DNA of 64,000 nt from Eretmocerus hayati (taxonomy: Eukaryota > Arthropoda > Insecta > Hymenoptera > Aphelinidae): positions 156,617,121-156,681,120 of the forward strand of contig CM056742.1 of NCBI GenBank assembly GCA_029851415.1. The letters run 5' to 3'. Position 1 is the stretch's first letter; every line of letters starts with the position of its first letter. The notes beneath the pieces were generated by a model. The model saw only the letters and a list, made by a program, of their open reading frames with translations, was not told the DNA's origin and made no database searches. The position numbers and the translations under genes are program-made. This document shows positions 1 to 12,310 of this stretch, in pieces.

Positions 1-1074
1 CCACGGCCTCTCAAGACACTATACTCTCGCAAGCTTCATCTTGAGGCAGGGCAAAAGAGTAAGGAAGGAAGAGGAGAACGAGAAAGAGGTGAAAAATTGT
101 CGCGGGTGGAGAGTTTACGGGAGCACGAGTCTAGGCCAGAGCGCCGCTAATGCCTTCAGCAGCGGAAAGCTTCACACATATACACACATAGCTCAACCAA
201 TCGCATATATTCCAAAGTAGCTCTGGGCGCATAGCGGGAGTATATAAACGATGATAAAACTACGGCAGCAGTAGTGCAACGATCAATAACTGAAATTAAG
301 GGGTCAATAACTTTGAGCACGCCGTATAAGCGCCCTACTTCAAAAAAATTTTTTCAAAGATAAATATATCTAGATACCGCTCGTCTATGTATAGCCTCTC
401 CATCTTTGAACTCAGACTAGAACGAGTATAAATATCAATCTGATACGCTGATATATATCGGTGCTTAGACACATAGACTGAGAAAATTGAGATACGAGAT
501 GCATGCACAGATACGTGAAGCTTGAGATAGTGTAGCGGTATAATCTAGCGCCCATCGGTAACGATATTCTTGGGTCATATAGTAAGTAAGTAGGTAATAG
601 AGATAGGCCAGGGAATTGGTTTACTTCGCTAAGCTAACTGTAAGTGTATTACTTTTACAAAACTTCAAGGGGATAATAATTTCATTTGAATATCTTTCAA
701 GAGATGGGCAAATGTTAAGTTAACAGACCAACTCGATGCTACTAACTTCTTAATTGAAGACTGAAGAGATAAGAAACTCTGGAATATTGTCGTCTCAAGT
801 ACTCAGGAAATACTTGAACTTGCGTGCTTCAAGAGTTTCACAATATCATCAGTTTGTTGATCTGCTAGAGTCTCATCTCGTTTCAAGATTTGAAGAGAAA
901 TAACCGAGTCGAAATGATCAATTATCTTCGATTTCATCGATAAGTTATGGAATCTGGACGATGGTTAACGAAAAAATGAGATCAGTATGATGCTTACGAT
1001 AGGTATTCGTTGAATTTGATTCTTGAGACAATTTCAAGTCCAAGGTCTTGTCATTTCGCTTGTGATACCGTGAA
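1..1074. other. Intergenic, no gene seen; possible core promoter near 197-275
   Basis: No convincing reading frame is present. A TATA-like TATATAA lies at 241-247 on the + strand, with a CCAAT pentamer about 40 bases upstream (197-201). That spacing would suit a core promoter firing near position 270, but no following exon or splice donor could be tied to it, so this may be chance. The first 190 bases are purine-rich and somewhat higher in GC than what follows. Confidence 0.2.
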
Positions 1075-1084
1075 ATTGTGTAAT

Positions 1085-1937
1085 TTTGGTGTACGATTTC
1101 GGTACTTTTTATTTTTTTTGGCTCGGCATTTCAATATACATTGACAAACCCCACTTCTATTAGTAGTCAATCGAAAGCTTACAGCGTTTGATTGACGGGC
1201 TACAAAGTTCAAATTCCGAGTGTCTAGCCGGAGCTGTTAGCAGTTGAAGAAGTGTATCAAACTTAGACCTCGACTGGGTAACTTTGATACACTAACAAAA
1301 TATTGCAATTTCGCCCACTATACCATAAGTATGAGGGAATCGATTTCCATCCTTCAGGGATGTTATACTCATATCTTTCAAACAGTTTAACCTCATGAAC
1401 CACCACTAGATCCAAGATAGGTCAAAGAAGAGCTGACACAGAGGGTTGAACCAAAGTTACCCCACCGTAAGGCTTCTTACCTAGAGTGGGGTAACTTCGG
1501 TACACTATTTGAAGGTTTTACTCTGTTTTTCATTCATTAAAATTCCGATTGCTGTAAATACTCCAATTTCACGATGGTTTCTTCAATATGGTGATATATA
1601 AGATGGAAATGTAGCATTATACACCCGTAGTTCGTATTCCGGAACACTTCTTGCCAGGTATACTAACTGGACCACTCGCGTATCGTTGCTAAATCAACCT
1701 TTTCGAAAAAAGCTCCAATAAACAAGTACAATCATCCACGCGGGGTCTAGGGCGGTTAAAATCATTGTTCACACGTGCCTCAAGTAGGGAGAACAGGTTT
1801 TAGAGCGATATAGAATCATTCACCTCGCCGAATGCAGCTTTGAGAGTCATTTTTCAGGGGTGTACCAAAGTTGCACCCACTGTACCAAAGTTACGTAATT
1901 TGACGGTACTATTTTTTATTTGTCTTGAGTTGGCAAA
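1085..1937. repeat. Cluster of GGGTAACTTTGGTAC-type motifs in both orientations
   Basis: A motif close to GGGGTAACTTTGGTACAC occurs at 1276-1292 (+), 1448-1464 (-), 1486-1505 (+), 1861-1878 (-) and 1881-1895 (-). The copies at 1448 and 1486 face each other as a short hairpin with about 16-bp arms. A diverged direct repeat of a T-rich stretch (about 1090-1128 and 1898-1937) brackets the cluster. This looks like the ends of one or more small terminal-inverted-repeat elements, nested or decayed; boundaries and family are not resolved. Confidence 0.4.
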
Positions 1938-2602
1938 GAAACGCACGAGGGAAAATTAAAAATTATTTGCATCAGTATCTATATTATGAAGAGAGGAAGT
2001 TTTTAAATTTTTTAACAATTTTATGCATGAGGGAGTATTGGAAAAAAATTCGCAACATTGCCTGTATAAGAAAGAATTGAAAAAGAATTTTGCATCAATA
2101 TGTATGATAAGAGCAGAAAGTTTTGAAATTTTTTGAAGAGTTTGGATCACTTTCAAGTCATGACTTTCCAATACTCATACAAATCATCTCCGCAATCTGC
2201 TCGCTGATGTCTAGGCAAATGCAATGCATTGAAAGTCGCGATTTAGATATTTTTTCGGTGATTTCTATCTGAACGAACTTTGATGGTCACCGTAGACTGA
2301 AACCAGTTTCTACGTGGACGAGCTTAAGGAGGCACCAGCGCCGAAACTTTTTAAGTCATTTTGATTTGGAAAAATTATGGCACATACTCCGTGATGCAAG
2401 GAATCTATTGCAGTTTCGAAATATGCGGGTTGCCGATCAATTTTTTTTACAGTTGAGTACTACGTACTATCAGAAATTCAGATCTAATTTGTCAAAAGGG
2501 TCTATTGTTCGGGAATAAAGCTGGAAACATTAATATTGCTTTACATGACTTTGACAAAAATTTTGGGTGAGATTTGCGACTTGCATCTTTGGTCCTCCCC
2601 TT

Positions 2603-4713
2603 ATAGGCAAGCGGGAAGTGGCCCAAAATTACAGTTGAGTGACCACGGACGACCTACTCGCTAGAAAAGGTCTTACTATATGTTTTCGAGGATGCTGAAT
2701 ACGAATATGAACCTTGTTTTTCTCTAAAATTAGGGGAACCATGTCAAAATCGACTTTTTAGGTGAAAATGAGAAATTTGAGATTCTTAAAATTTTTGTGT
2801 TCATCTCGCTTGATCTCCGAGGTGATGAATATATCTCCTTGAAATTTCGGATGTACCATTTTGAACTTATTTGAGAGGCATTAAAACAAATCCAGAGTCG
2901 TCGAAGCATTTCCCGCCTCCTTGGGAAATTTTTAGAAAATTTTTCTCCGGAATCGTCATATTCATCTTCAGAAGCAAAAGTTGAGCGAGAAATTTTTCAG
3001 AATCGCATTCTCTCCTATACGATTTCAAAGTTGATGGCCTGAAGAAGTTTTTCGCATAGTTTGCAGATCGGGAAATTCAACGAGGGAAAACTGTCACGAC
3101 TCTTGATACGAAGGCTCCGCCGCACGAGACTAGGGTGAGCCTCGTGTGATGACTTTTGAGCGTGCTACGCGTATTTTACGATATGTCTTGATGTTTACTG
3201 AGGTTTTTCAACCCGCTGAATCGATTCCGCTAGGTATTTTGTTCGAAAAACGTAGCGTTTGATTGTTAATAGCAATTTTTATTGCAAAATTACAGTTTTT
3301 GGCAATTCTTTCGAAAAATATCCACTTTCATGGTAAAACACAAGAGACCAAAGTTGTAGATCTTGAAATTTCCTAAAAAAAAGGTCCTCACTAGTTTACC
3401 GGAAAATCCAAGTCCGAGCCGAGAAAATCGTAGAAACGTTCTTGCACGTATAAGACGCCGCCTACCGGGCGGCTTATGCGACGCTTATCATGGATGCGCT
3501 GCAGCCGTTTTGACAATTAATGACAAAACTAAGCGAAGCATCTTAAAAAGTGAACGATAGCGTACAAGGTAATCGCTTTCACATATCGTGATACTTGAAT
3601 ATCTGATATTGGATCTCCATGAACTAACCGTAGCAATGTCGTTATATAGCGTAGCGTATAGCAACAAGCTTTAAGTACTCACATTCTCTTGATCAAGTTC
3701 AAAATGGTCCGGGTTTTTCGCGATTAAAACATGAGCATTTTCAAGTGCATTTGTGTCTTCTCAAAATGATTTTGATTATTTAGCCATAAAATGAGATTCG
3801 TTTCGGTGCCTACTAATCCAATAGCACTGTATTACCCCACCCGTAACAGCAAATATCGTGTGCGAGCATAAGCGTTTCTACGTTTTTCTTGGCTCGGAAT
3901 TGGATTTACCGGGAAACTTGTGGGGACTTCTGTAGTAGGAAATTTCAAGATCTACAACTTTGGTCTCTTGTGTTTTTCCGTGAAAGTGGATATTTTTCGA
4001 AAGAATTGCCAAAAACTGTAATTTTGCGATAAAAATTGTTATTAACAATCAAACGCTACGTTTTTCGAACAAAATACCCAGCGGAATCGATTAAGCGGGT
4101 TGAAAAACCTCAGTAAACATCAAGACATATCGTAAATTACGCGTAGCACGCTCAGGAGGCATCACACTAGGCCCACGCTAGTCTCGTGCGGCGGAGCCTT
4201 CGTATCAAGAGTCGTGACAGTTTTCCCTCGTTGAATTTCCCGATCTGCAAACTATGCGAGAAACATCTTCAGGTCATCAACTTTGAAATCGTATAGGAGA
4301 GAATGCGATTCTGAAAAATTTCTCGCTCAACTTTTGCTTTTGAAGATAAATATGACGATTCCGGAGAAAAATTTTCCAAAAATTTCCCAAGGAGGCGGGA
4401 AATGCTTCGAAGACTCCGGACTCGTTTTAATGCCTTTCGTAAAATGGTACATCCAAAATTTCAAGGAGATATATTCATCCACCTCGGAGATCAAGCGAGA
4501 TGAACACGAAAATTTTAAGAATATCACATTTTCATTTTCACCTAAAAAGTCGATTTTGACATGGTTCCCCCAATTTTAGAGAAAAACAAGGTTCATATTC
4601 GTATTCAGCACCCTCGAAAACATAAAGTAAGACCTTTTCTAGCGAGTAGGTCGTCCGTGGTCGCTATTTCGTTAACGGAGCGACTTTTTGGCCACTTCCC
4701 GCTTGCCTATCAT
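2603..4713. mobile_element. Large fold-back element with ~850-bp inverted arms
   Basis: The left arm (about 2603-3455) is matched in reverse complement by the right arm (about 3861-4713), leaving a spacer of about 400 bp. Both ends carry ATAGGCAAGCGGGAAGTGG, the left reading inward and the right as its complement. Landmarks in both arms include a GACCACGGACGACCTACTC block, an AAATCGACTTTTTAGGTG block and an ATCTACAACTTTGGTCTC block next to the spacer. The arms differ by scattered substitutions and small indels. Reading frames of 60-100 codons in the arms are not conserved as protein and look incidental. No target duplication was found, so the superfamily is unknown. A transcript through it would fold into a very long hairpin. 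Confidence 0.75.
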
Positions 4714-4769
4714 GAGTATCTCAATGAAACAGTAGCTACTCTATTGAACTTGCAATGTCTTAATTAGGA

Positions 4770-4930
4770 TCTTTGCGAGGCGAAGAAGGACTTTCCAAGG
4801 ACTTTTGAAGGACCAGAGTCAGGAATACTAAGGACTCGGTTTTGGGAGTGACTTTATAAGGAAATGAGGACTTTCCAAACCAAATGAGGGCATTCTAAGG
4901 ACTAGAAGGACCGGAAGGACCGATTGACAC
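4770..4930. repeat. Cryptic AAGGACT-rich low-complexity stretch
   Basis: Copies of AAGGACT, GAGGACT and AAGGACC recur at irregular spacing directly after the 2.1 kb fold-back element. It is cryptic simple sequence rather than an ordered tandem array. A similar AAGGATTTC-rich patch occurs near 45340-45420. Confidence 0.4.
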
Positions 4931-4970
4931 CCTGAATGTTATTCTAACTGAATTTTTGAATTGTTTGAAT

Positions 4971-5007
4971 GAAGGTTATTCTAACAAGTCTTGTTAGAAT
5001 AACCTTC
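4971..5007. repeat. Perfect 17-bp palindrome with a 3-base loop
   Basis: GAAGGTTATTCTAACAA is followed by GTC and then by its exact reverse complement. Part of the arm (ATGTTATTCTAAC) also appears about 35 bases upstream, at about 4937. It may be a minimal hairpin element or the inner junction of a fold-back insertion. No transcription unit ends here, so a terminator role is not indicated. Confidence 0.7.
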
Positions 5008-5655
5008 CTCGGTGTTTCAAAACCATTTCAATCCTGAGACATTGCTGACAAAATACTCTTGGACACTCACCAAATGAACTATTTCAATTGATCTGTAGAA
5101 AAAGTGCAATAAACGATCAACTATTTTGTCAACTTCAATTATACGATTTTGAAAATTTCTGCTGTGATCATCATTCTACCGAATCGTATGATGACGAACA
5201 GTGAGAAGAAGGTTCAAAAAAGGATTGGATAATGAAAAACAACAGCAAGTTTCGCCTTTCAAGGAAGATAGACATGGTCTCGTTGATAAGAATTCGATGG
5301 TATAAAATATTTCTAACATGTCGCCAGAAGATGAGCGGATGTATAGAAGGGAGTAAATGCATTTGACACTCTCCAAAGCATAGAAATCATTATCCACGAG
5401 TTAGTCGGGGCCTTTTTTAAAAAAAATGATGGACTCCGCACTACCAATCAAATTTTGAGATTCCTCTTGCTCAACAGTTGTGAATTTTGCTAGACAATTT
5501 TCTCAAATCACCAAATACCCGTATAAGTAATGAAAAAATCACAGTGCTCAAGGCTCAATGTCAATTCAACGCAAAATGATTACATCCGTAACGCAGGAGT
5601 ACGCTCGAATAATAATATGATAAGACATTGTAAAAGTTTAGCATTTGCTGAATCG
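5008..5655. other. Intergenic, nothing recognised
   Basis: AT-rich sequence with no splice-bounded reading frame, repeat or RNA gene that I can support. Confidence 0.5.
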
Positions 5656-5840
5656 TTAATATTTCACCATTGAGCTACAAGTTTTGACGCACGCATATTG
5701 GACGCTGTCAGCTCGCACGATCGTCGATCTGGACACATCGAGGAGTCTCTCACTCTCTTCAGCGAGGATGTGAGGACCTTGACCGACGATATAACGGTAC
5801 GACACATCTCCGTGACTGCGCTCTGGCGTATACTTCAGAC
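5656..5840 (-). CDS. Possible internal or terminal coding exon, product unknown
   Basis: On the minus strand a pyrimidine-rich tract ends in GATGCAG at 5841-5847 and is followed by 60 open codons to a TAA at 5656-5658. The exon would begin in phase 1. The reading begins LKYTPERSHGDVSYRYIVGQ, and a later part reads GPHILAEESERLLDV. Codon choice is mixed and the patch is more GC-rich than its surroundings, as real exons here are. It has no ATG start, so it can only be part of a spliced gene; no partner exon was found. The true 3' limit may be a splice donor before the TAA. I do not recognise the family, and a chance open frame is possible. Confidence 0.25.
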
Positions 5841-5847
5841 CTGCATC

Positions 5848-8800
5848 GTCTTACGAGAGAAAGAATAAAATAAAAAGAAATGCATCATGAAAATGCGTCT
5901 GAACCAAGATGATCGCGGTTCGTGTTTCACGCACCAAGCTGACACGGCCTCGTATTTTTTTCTTTTTTTTTTTCAATATACCTATCAAGTGTAGAAAACG
6001 GCATAAATTTGTTGAGAAATGAGGTTCAGATCCCGATTAATTCCACATGATCTTTTGTCTTCAGACCAAGGCGATAAGCATGATAGCTAATTGTACGCAT
6101 CAGAGCAATCCAATCATGGCACTTTTATTATGCCCATCGCCACAACGCATCAGGCACGCTTCATTGTCTGATGCGAAGAAATTTTTTCACCTCCCTCTAT
6201 ACATACGACTCTCACGCACATTTTTTTTTTCAGCGAGTGAGAAAAATTCCTTATGTATGCGTAATTCATGCTAGAATGACGGCTATGACGAATGTCGATA
6301 ATAATGCGAGGAAGACAGCGAGGATATGGTCGTATTGAACAAATTAATGGTCGTTTGCGGAGAGTCGAGGTATATAAGGTATACAAATAGTTACTATAAA
6401 ACGTTTGACGCGATGCAATTCGGTGGCTCAACAATCGACGTTTGAAGAATCGAAAGTTATTAGACAGATTGGTGAATTTCATAGTCTTCTATAAATTTGC
6501 TAGCCAGTGTTGCTGATTGTTTGATGATGAAACTACTTGTGCGAGCATCCCAACGGAAGATCAATCATGAGATATTGTGGAATTATTCTGTAAGATGGAA
6601 CAAGAGACGCAATGAACACATTACTTAGGCATGAGCATTAGCTAATTGTACTCATCGGAATGTGCGTTGGACGAAATCTTTAGTGTATTTTCGTAGAGGT
6701 CACAACTCGTACAAATTTTTTGAAACTAAATATTTGTGATTCCTCTTCTTCTCTTGTAATGACATTGGAACTTATATGAGGAAAAAATGCAACTAGTGTC
6801 AACAATTGATTTTGCGTAAGTCTTCGATGTAAATCAGAATGAGACATTAGCGGCTCATTAAAATTGCGTGCACTGTGAGTACATATCTTGTAATTTCGCC
6901 CTGTTATGGGAACACTATTTGTCAGCGGCATCAAAATAATTCATCATCTAAGTTGCACCAGTCTTTCCAGGTACAATTACGTTGAATCGAATGAGAAACG
7001 AGGTCATGCACTCGGGTTGTGCACTTTACGGAGGGAAAAAGTTTTTGCTTTTCGAGTTCTCTCAGGAGAACACACTCGCCCTATTTTTTCAGAGTGAGAG
7101 GGCACTTTTCTAACTACTTTCTTTGCAAACTACTTCCGTCAATCCAATGTTCTGTGCTCGATTTGCAAAAGACTTTGCTTCCGATGCTTGAACTGTTTCT
7201 GAAACCCTTCAAGTATTGAAATGAAAAGGCTAAAAATGGATTACAAAGGTACAACTTTAATGATCTGAAATTAGAGAATGATTTCCGATAGCAACATATT
7301 CATAGGCAGTGAATTGTTATTTTTAATTTTCAATTTTTGTGGAAAATCATAACCTATTATAGATTGATGGATATTTGGGTAGATAGTGTTCGCGGAAATT
7401 AATATCACCGTAACTGGCAGGATCTTGAGAGGTGTGTCAAGCTAAAGAAGTACACACAGTGTAAGAATATGGGACATCGTGCATCAGTTGATGCAAGTGT
7501 GAATTTGGACACAAAGACAGTTTGTAGGACGTGCAAAGTGAATTCTGCAAGTCTTTAACGCCTGAAAACACACGTCTCGAGTCAAATACACAGCATTTCT
7601 TGTAATTACAGGACCGCAAATGGGCTTAAAAAATGCTATTTTGAGGTTAGGGTGGTGAAAAGAGCTCCTTCAAAGACCGGATTCTAGATGAAAAAAGAAA
7701 TCCATGAAGGTTAGTATTTGTACAGTACAATTTCGAAGCTTATTAATTTTCACTGGCTGAAAGCCTTCACCAATCACTCACAAATGCTTGCCAGTCTGTT
7801 CTCACGGAATATCAACGGAATTCCCAATAAAACCTAACGATTCCAATGAACCTATCAGCAATTAATGAACAAGAACAGAAGCAGTTGTGAAAAAAATTCT
7901 CGACCTCGACTCGTTGAAATTTAGGCAAAAGCCCGCAGCAGCAACAGCACCAATCTAACTAGTCAAGAGCGTACCGAGCTTTTAGAGTCGGAATTCAAGC
8001 TCTCCTGGGGCGAACAGAGAGAAAAAACCCCAAGGGAGCAAAATTGGAAAAAAGCCTCAGTTTCTCGCTCAAGCTTGGAAGCTCACAAACCTATATACAC
8101 ATCACACATAACTATATGAATACTAGGTAGGCGCGACGGACTAAGTAGCTCTCTTGGGTAAACATTTTTTGCGCCCCAGTTCGCGTCAAACGAAGAGGGT
8201 CGAGTACAGCCCTGTAGCCTGCCATTATTGCTAACATGAGTAACCTGAGGTCGTACGATTACGCGAGGGTGAACCCACTCTTTCTTTTCTCACTCACGTT
8301 CATGTGCGTCCGGCTAGATAAAGCAGCGCGAGATATATGATGAGGGTAAAAAACACGCGCGGGAAATGTGGCTGACCTTGACGTCGAGTCTCTCCGAGTT
8401 CTTCTACGTGTAAAGGACGTATGTGGGCGCCACCACCGCCACCACTGCCAACTTTACCATTTATGAGAAAATTAAGCCAGTCTTTTCTGAAATAATAAGC
8501 CTACCAAGCGCGATGAGCTTGCGTCTATTTAAAAAGTCATGAAGGCATTATAGCCCTAGAAAGAGATTTTACGTCTAAAGCATAGGGACGACCCCTCATT
8601 ACGCTTTTTCCTCGAGTAAAGTACTCATGAATATGACGCATTTCAGGGTTGGATAGAGGCTAGTTTTACCAGGCAGGTAGAACGTCGAGAATTAACCGAC
8701 ATGACTGAGTGTATTAGGAATTATGCTTATATGTATGTATGTACTGAAGAGGAAAATCATCAAGGGCTTTTGCTAAAAGTAGAATTTGCAAGCAATTAAG

Positions 8801-10006
8801 TACGTGAATGTTATCGCACGAGATAGATAGAGACTATGCTTTCCGCGGGATATGCAAGAATTAAAGCAGCAAGACACGAGTAATGTCGACGCGGCGCCGG
8901 AGCTTCGAATTATAATTAAATTGCAACCATGGTAGTAGCTTCGGAGTTCAACTCGAGCTAAATGAGCACCGCACGCGAGGTAAGTCGGACGCGACGCCGA
9001 CGCCAGGAAACTACTTCAGGCGTGTTGCATTGCACGAAGTATCTGTCTTTATACTCGCTCTTCAAATCCTCAGGCTTACAATTTATTCATAGAAGTATAA
9101 AGTAAAGAATATTGAATGATACGAACGTGAGATTTTCATCTACATTTCGTCACGTTGATTGAGTTTCAGGCTTGATATATGGTCACCTAACTCCTCTGAT
9201 GTGCGCACTGTGAGCAAGTTAGATTTGTTCTAGTTCGGGCCAAAGAGCACAAGTCTTGCGTGTGTGATGTACGGGGTAGAAAAGTCACACAACTCTGATT
9301 CAGCCAAGCGGAACGGTACAAATCTCATTTGAGTTAGACGGAGACTCGGATCAAGGCCAAACTTTGTAATCAAGTTTTAGAGTAACGTACTCCCAATACT
9401 CTTATGCTGAACTTTCTTCAAATGGAAACCAAAAAAGGCTGATGACTGCAAAGCTCGATTATTTTATCATTTGAGATGGAGTGGTATCTAACCCGTGCAC
9501 TAAGCATCGATTTTACGCATAAAGAATTGAAGCCCAATCCCAGAATCTCAAGTTCAGAACCTTATAGATTTACCAGGAATACAAGAAAGTTCGGAGGCTG
9601 TGGATACAATTTTTTGTCTGTAGGTAAAAGATATACTTGATCAGAGCTTCAAGGCAATTGCTAATTTAGGATTGATATTTTAGCATTTGTCCAACAACGT
9701 TGATTTCGAAAAAGAATTATCACACGTTCATACATCAGGGAAGTCGTACTGTGGCTGGTTTTCAAGATGAGCTTACGAATGACCCCAGCTTACTGATTGT
9801 ATATTGGAAGATATTGAGGGTACATCGAGTTAGAACTGAAGTCAGTGAGGTTTTTGCCAAGGAAAAGTTTTGTGTTCTAAAAAATAAAGCTCTTATCTTG
9901 GGCAAACGATACAACTCAGCTCAACGAAAGGTAAAAAAATTGAACAACCCTGGACTCATTTGTCGATTATCTTGGGAACCACCATCAGAATGAGTTCATA
10001 GGTACA
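5848..10006. other. Intergenic, with a GC-richer patch near 7900-9060
   Basis: Mostly AT-rich sequence without supported genes. Between 8200 and 9060 GC rises, and splice-donor-like sites follow short ATG frames: ATGAGTAACCTG at about 8235, and ATGAGCACC at 8962 with GAG|GTAAGT at 8979/8980. The second donor matches the consensus perfectly and is preceded by a short upstream frame starting at ATGGTAGTAGC. This could be the 5' exon of an unplaced gene, but no downstream exon was identified. A TATA-like TATATAAG lies at 6371-6378 without other support. Confidence 0.2.
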
Positions 10007-10156
10007 GCTCGAATTTATAGTCGTAATCCGGAGTCCAGATAATCTAATCCGAGGCGCCACAATCGCCAGTCCTAATAGATTCGCGAACTCGCCGCACCGA
10101 TTGTGGCACCTCGGATTAGCTTATCCGGACTCCGGATTACGACTATAAATTCGGGC
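10007..10156. mobile_element. 150-bp hairpin MITE, copy 1
   Basis: The sequence is almost entirely palindromic: GAATTTATAGTCGTAATCCG on the left pairs with the complement on the right, and the arms run inward through GGAGTCC and AATCCGAGG to a short unpaired centre with CCAGTCCTAATAG. A second copy of the same length and layout lies at 58205-58354. The shared terminus is GCCCGAATTT (left end here altered to GCTCGAATTT). No clear target duplication was seen, so the transposase superfamily is not assigned. It has no coding capacity. Confidence 0.85.
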
Positions 10157-11077
10157 CTTAATCTACTATATTTTTTCTCACATTCATCTATAGTGTACCC
10201 CAACAAAATCATAAGCAACGAATGGTATATGGGCGATTCTGCTGATAGCGGGATTTTTGGGGCCAAAATCGTCACGAGGAGTGATTTGGGTCAAAAAATT
10301 ATTTCAGCCCCGAACGAGTATCGGTGGCTCATAGCAGTTCATTCCACTCGTTTTGGCACAAAAAAGTACCTAGAGCTACGTATCTCAATATTGGAACCAG
10401 ACAAAGATATGTCAAGTTTAACCCATTAACGCTCACGGAGTCACGTTTATAAACTCTTTTCAGGGCTCGTTATTGAGTACGAAAAAGTCCTCAATTGAAA
10501 TTTCCAGTACATGTAATCGACGTGAAATCGCCTGAACTTTCGAAATATGTGACAAAAAATTCCGTTCGAGGCGATTCAGAAGAGCCACACTCAATTTTTT
10601 GCCAAAGAGTACGACTTTTTGGGAGATTGACCGAAAATTTTGAACGTGATCCTGATGAAAACACATTTTCATAGTACGCTTGGATGGGGATTCGAGTTTT
10701 CGACGCTAAATTTGCGCATAGATAAGGTCTATTTTGGTAACTAGATGACAACCTTATCGGTTAGGGAGGCTGAACAGACGATTGTCCACTTCACTGAGCT
10801 AGTTATTGCTGTGCAATTAAGCCGAGGTGCAAGCAGTGTGGCTGCAAGCCCATCTTCAAGATGCCGGATAGTTGTACGTAAGCTGAGGGTTTCATTTCGA
10901 CTAGCGCAATAGTGGATTTTGTTCTTCCAACTATCACAAATTGAAGTGGATAGCTACACACAGGCTGTTTAGACTACTCCGCATATGCATCGTAGTGAAT
11001 CCAAAGATTGAAGTTCGGTTGCTTACAGGCGGGACGGAATTGACATTTTGACCCTTTAGCAAGTCGTACAAAGTACT

Positions 11078-12310
11078 CCCATGAAAAATGGGGACACTGT
11101 GATCACATGTGAACACAGTGTCTAAAAACACTATGATCACATGTGAACACCTGTGAAACGGTTTCAAAATATCTTCCAGTTCTGGGAAATTACTATGGTT
11201 CAATGTCCTGGGTATATAGCATCAATAACTCACGGTATTGATTCCACATCACTCGAAAAATTCCCCGAATTCAATCCAGCATTTAAGAGGGAAAAATATA
11301 AAATTGAATCCATCCTTCTATTAGGAAAAAAGATCATTATTTTCAAGACTCAGAGGGGTGTTTGACAGATTGGTGACGAGTGTACAATTTCTTATTCCTT
11401 GACATATCAGCTTTTGGGTATGCAAATTCGGCACTTTTTGGAGTAAATCGGGACAAATTTCGAACTAGGAAATCCGATTCATCGTTAATTCTCACTTTTT
11501 CCCCTAAAATTATCTAGACTCGGCCATTTTGAAATTTTGGGTCACTTCTGTCGAAAATTTCTAGCCTCTGAGTAGAATAGGATCGTTGAACAACTCTTGT
11601 TATATTTCGAAATAAATATCATTCATGTTGAGGAATATTACATTTAAAATATGCAGATTCGTCACCAATCTGTCAAATACCCCTCTAAACCTCAAAGATA
11701 ATGATATTTTTTCTGAAAGAAAAACGGTTTGAATTTTGTATTTTTCCCTTTGAGAATTAGATTGACTCGGAGGTGTTTTTCGAGTGAAGTAAGATGAATA
11801 CCGTAAGTTATCGATGCTATATTCCCAGGGAATTGAACCATCACAGCTTCTCAGAATTGGAAAAAATTTTTTCAATCGTTCCACAGGTGTTCACATGTGA
11901 TCATAGTGTTTCCATATTTAAATGAGGAATATAATCGTTGACCAACTTTTGTTCTCTTTCGAAATAAATATAATTTATTCTGAGAAATACTACATTCTAA
12001 ATATGCAGATTCGTCACTAATCTGTCGAGTAGCCCTTTGAATCTTGAAGATGATGATATTAGTTCCATTGGAAGAATGGATTCAGTTTTGTATTTTCTCT
12101 TAAAATACTAGTATGACTTTGGGGGATTTTTCGAGTGATATAAAATCGATACTGTGAATTATTGACGCTATATCCCCAGGGAATTAGACCACAATAACTT
12201 CCCAGGATTAAAAACTTCTTTAAAGTCGTTTCACAGGTGTTCACATGTGATCATAGTGTTCTTGGACACTGTGTTCACATGTGATCACAGTGTCCCCATT
12301 TTTACATGGG
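11078..12310. mobile_element. Asymmetric fold-back element with three homologous units
   Basis: The ends are inverted: CCCATGAAAAATGGGGACAC at 11078 mirrors GTGTCCCCATTTTTACATGG ending at 12309. Just inside each end is a near-palindromic block containing GATCACATGTGAACAC. The left arm (about 11090-11380) has two homologues in the opposite orientation, at about 11640-11915 and 12000-12295, so the right side carries a tandem duplication of the arm. All three units share the translated-like layout EKYK..., but stops and indels differ, so the frames are incidental. The segment between 11380 and 11640 is unique. A diverged relative of the right end lies at 30463-30541. Confidence 0.75.
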
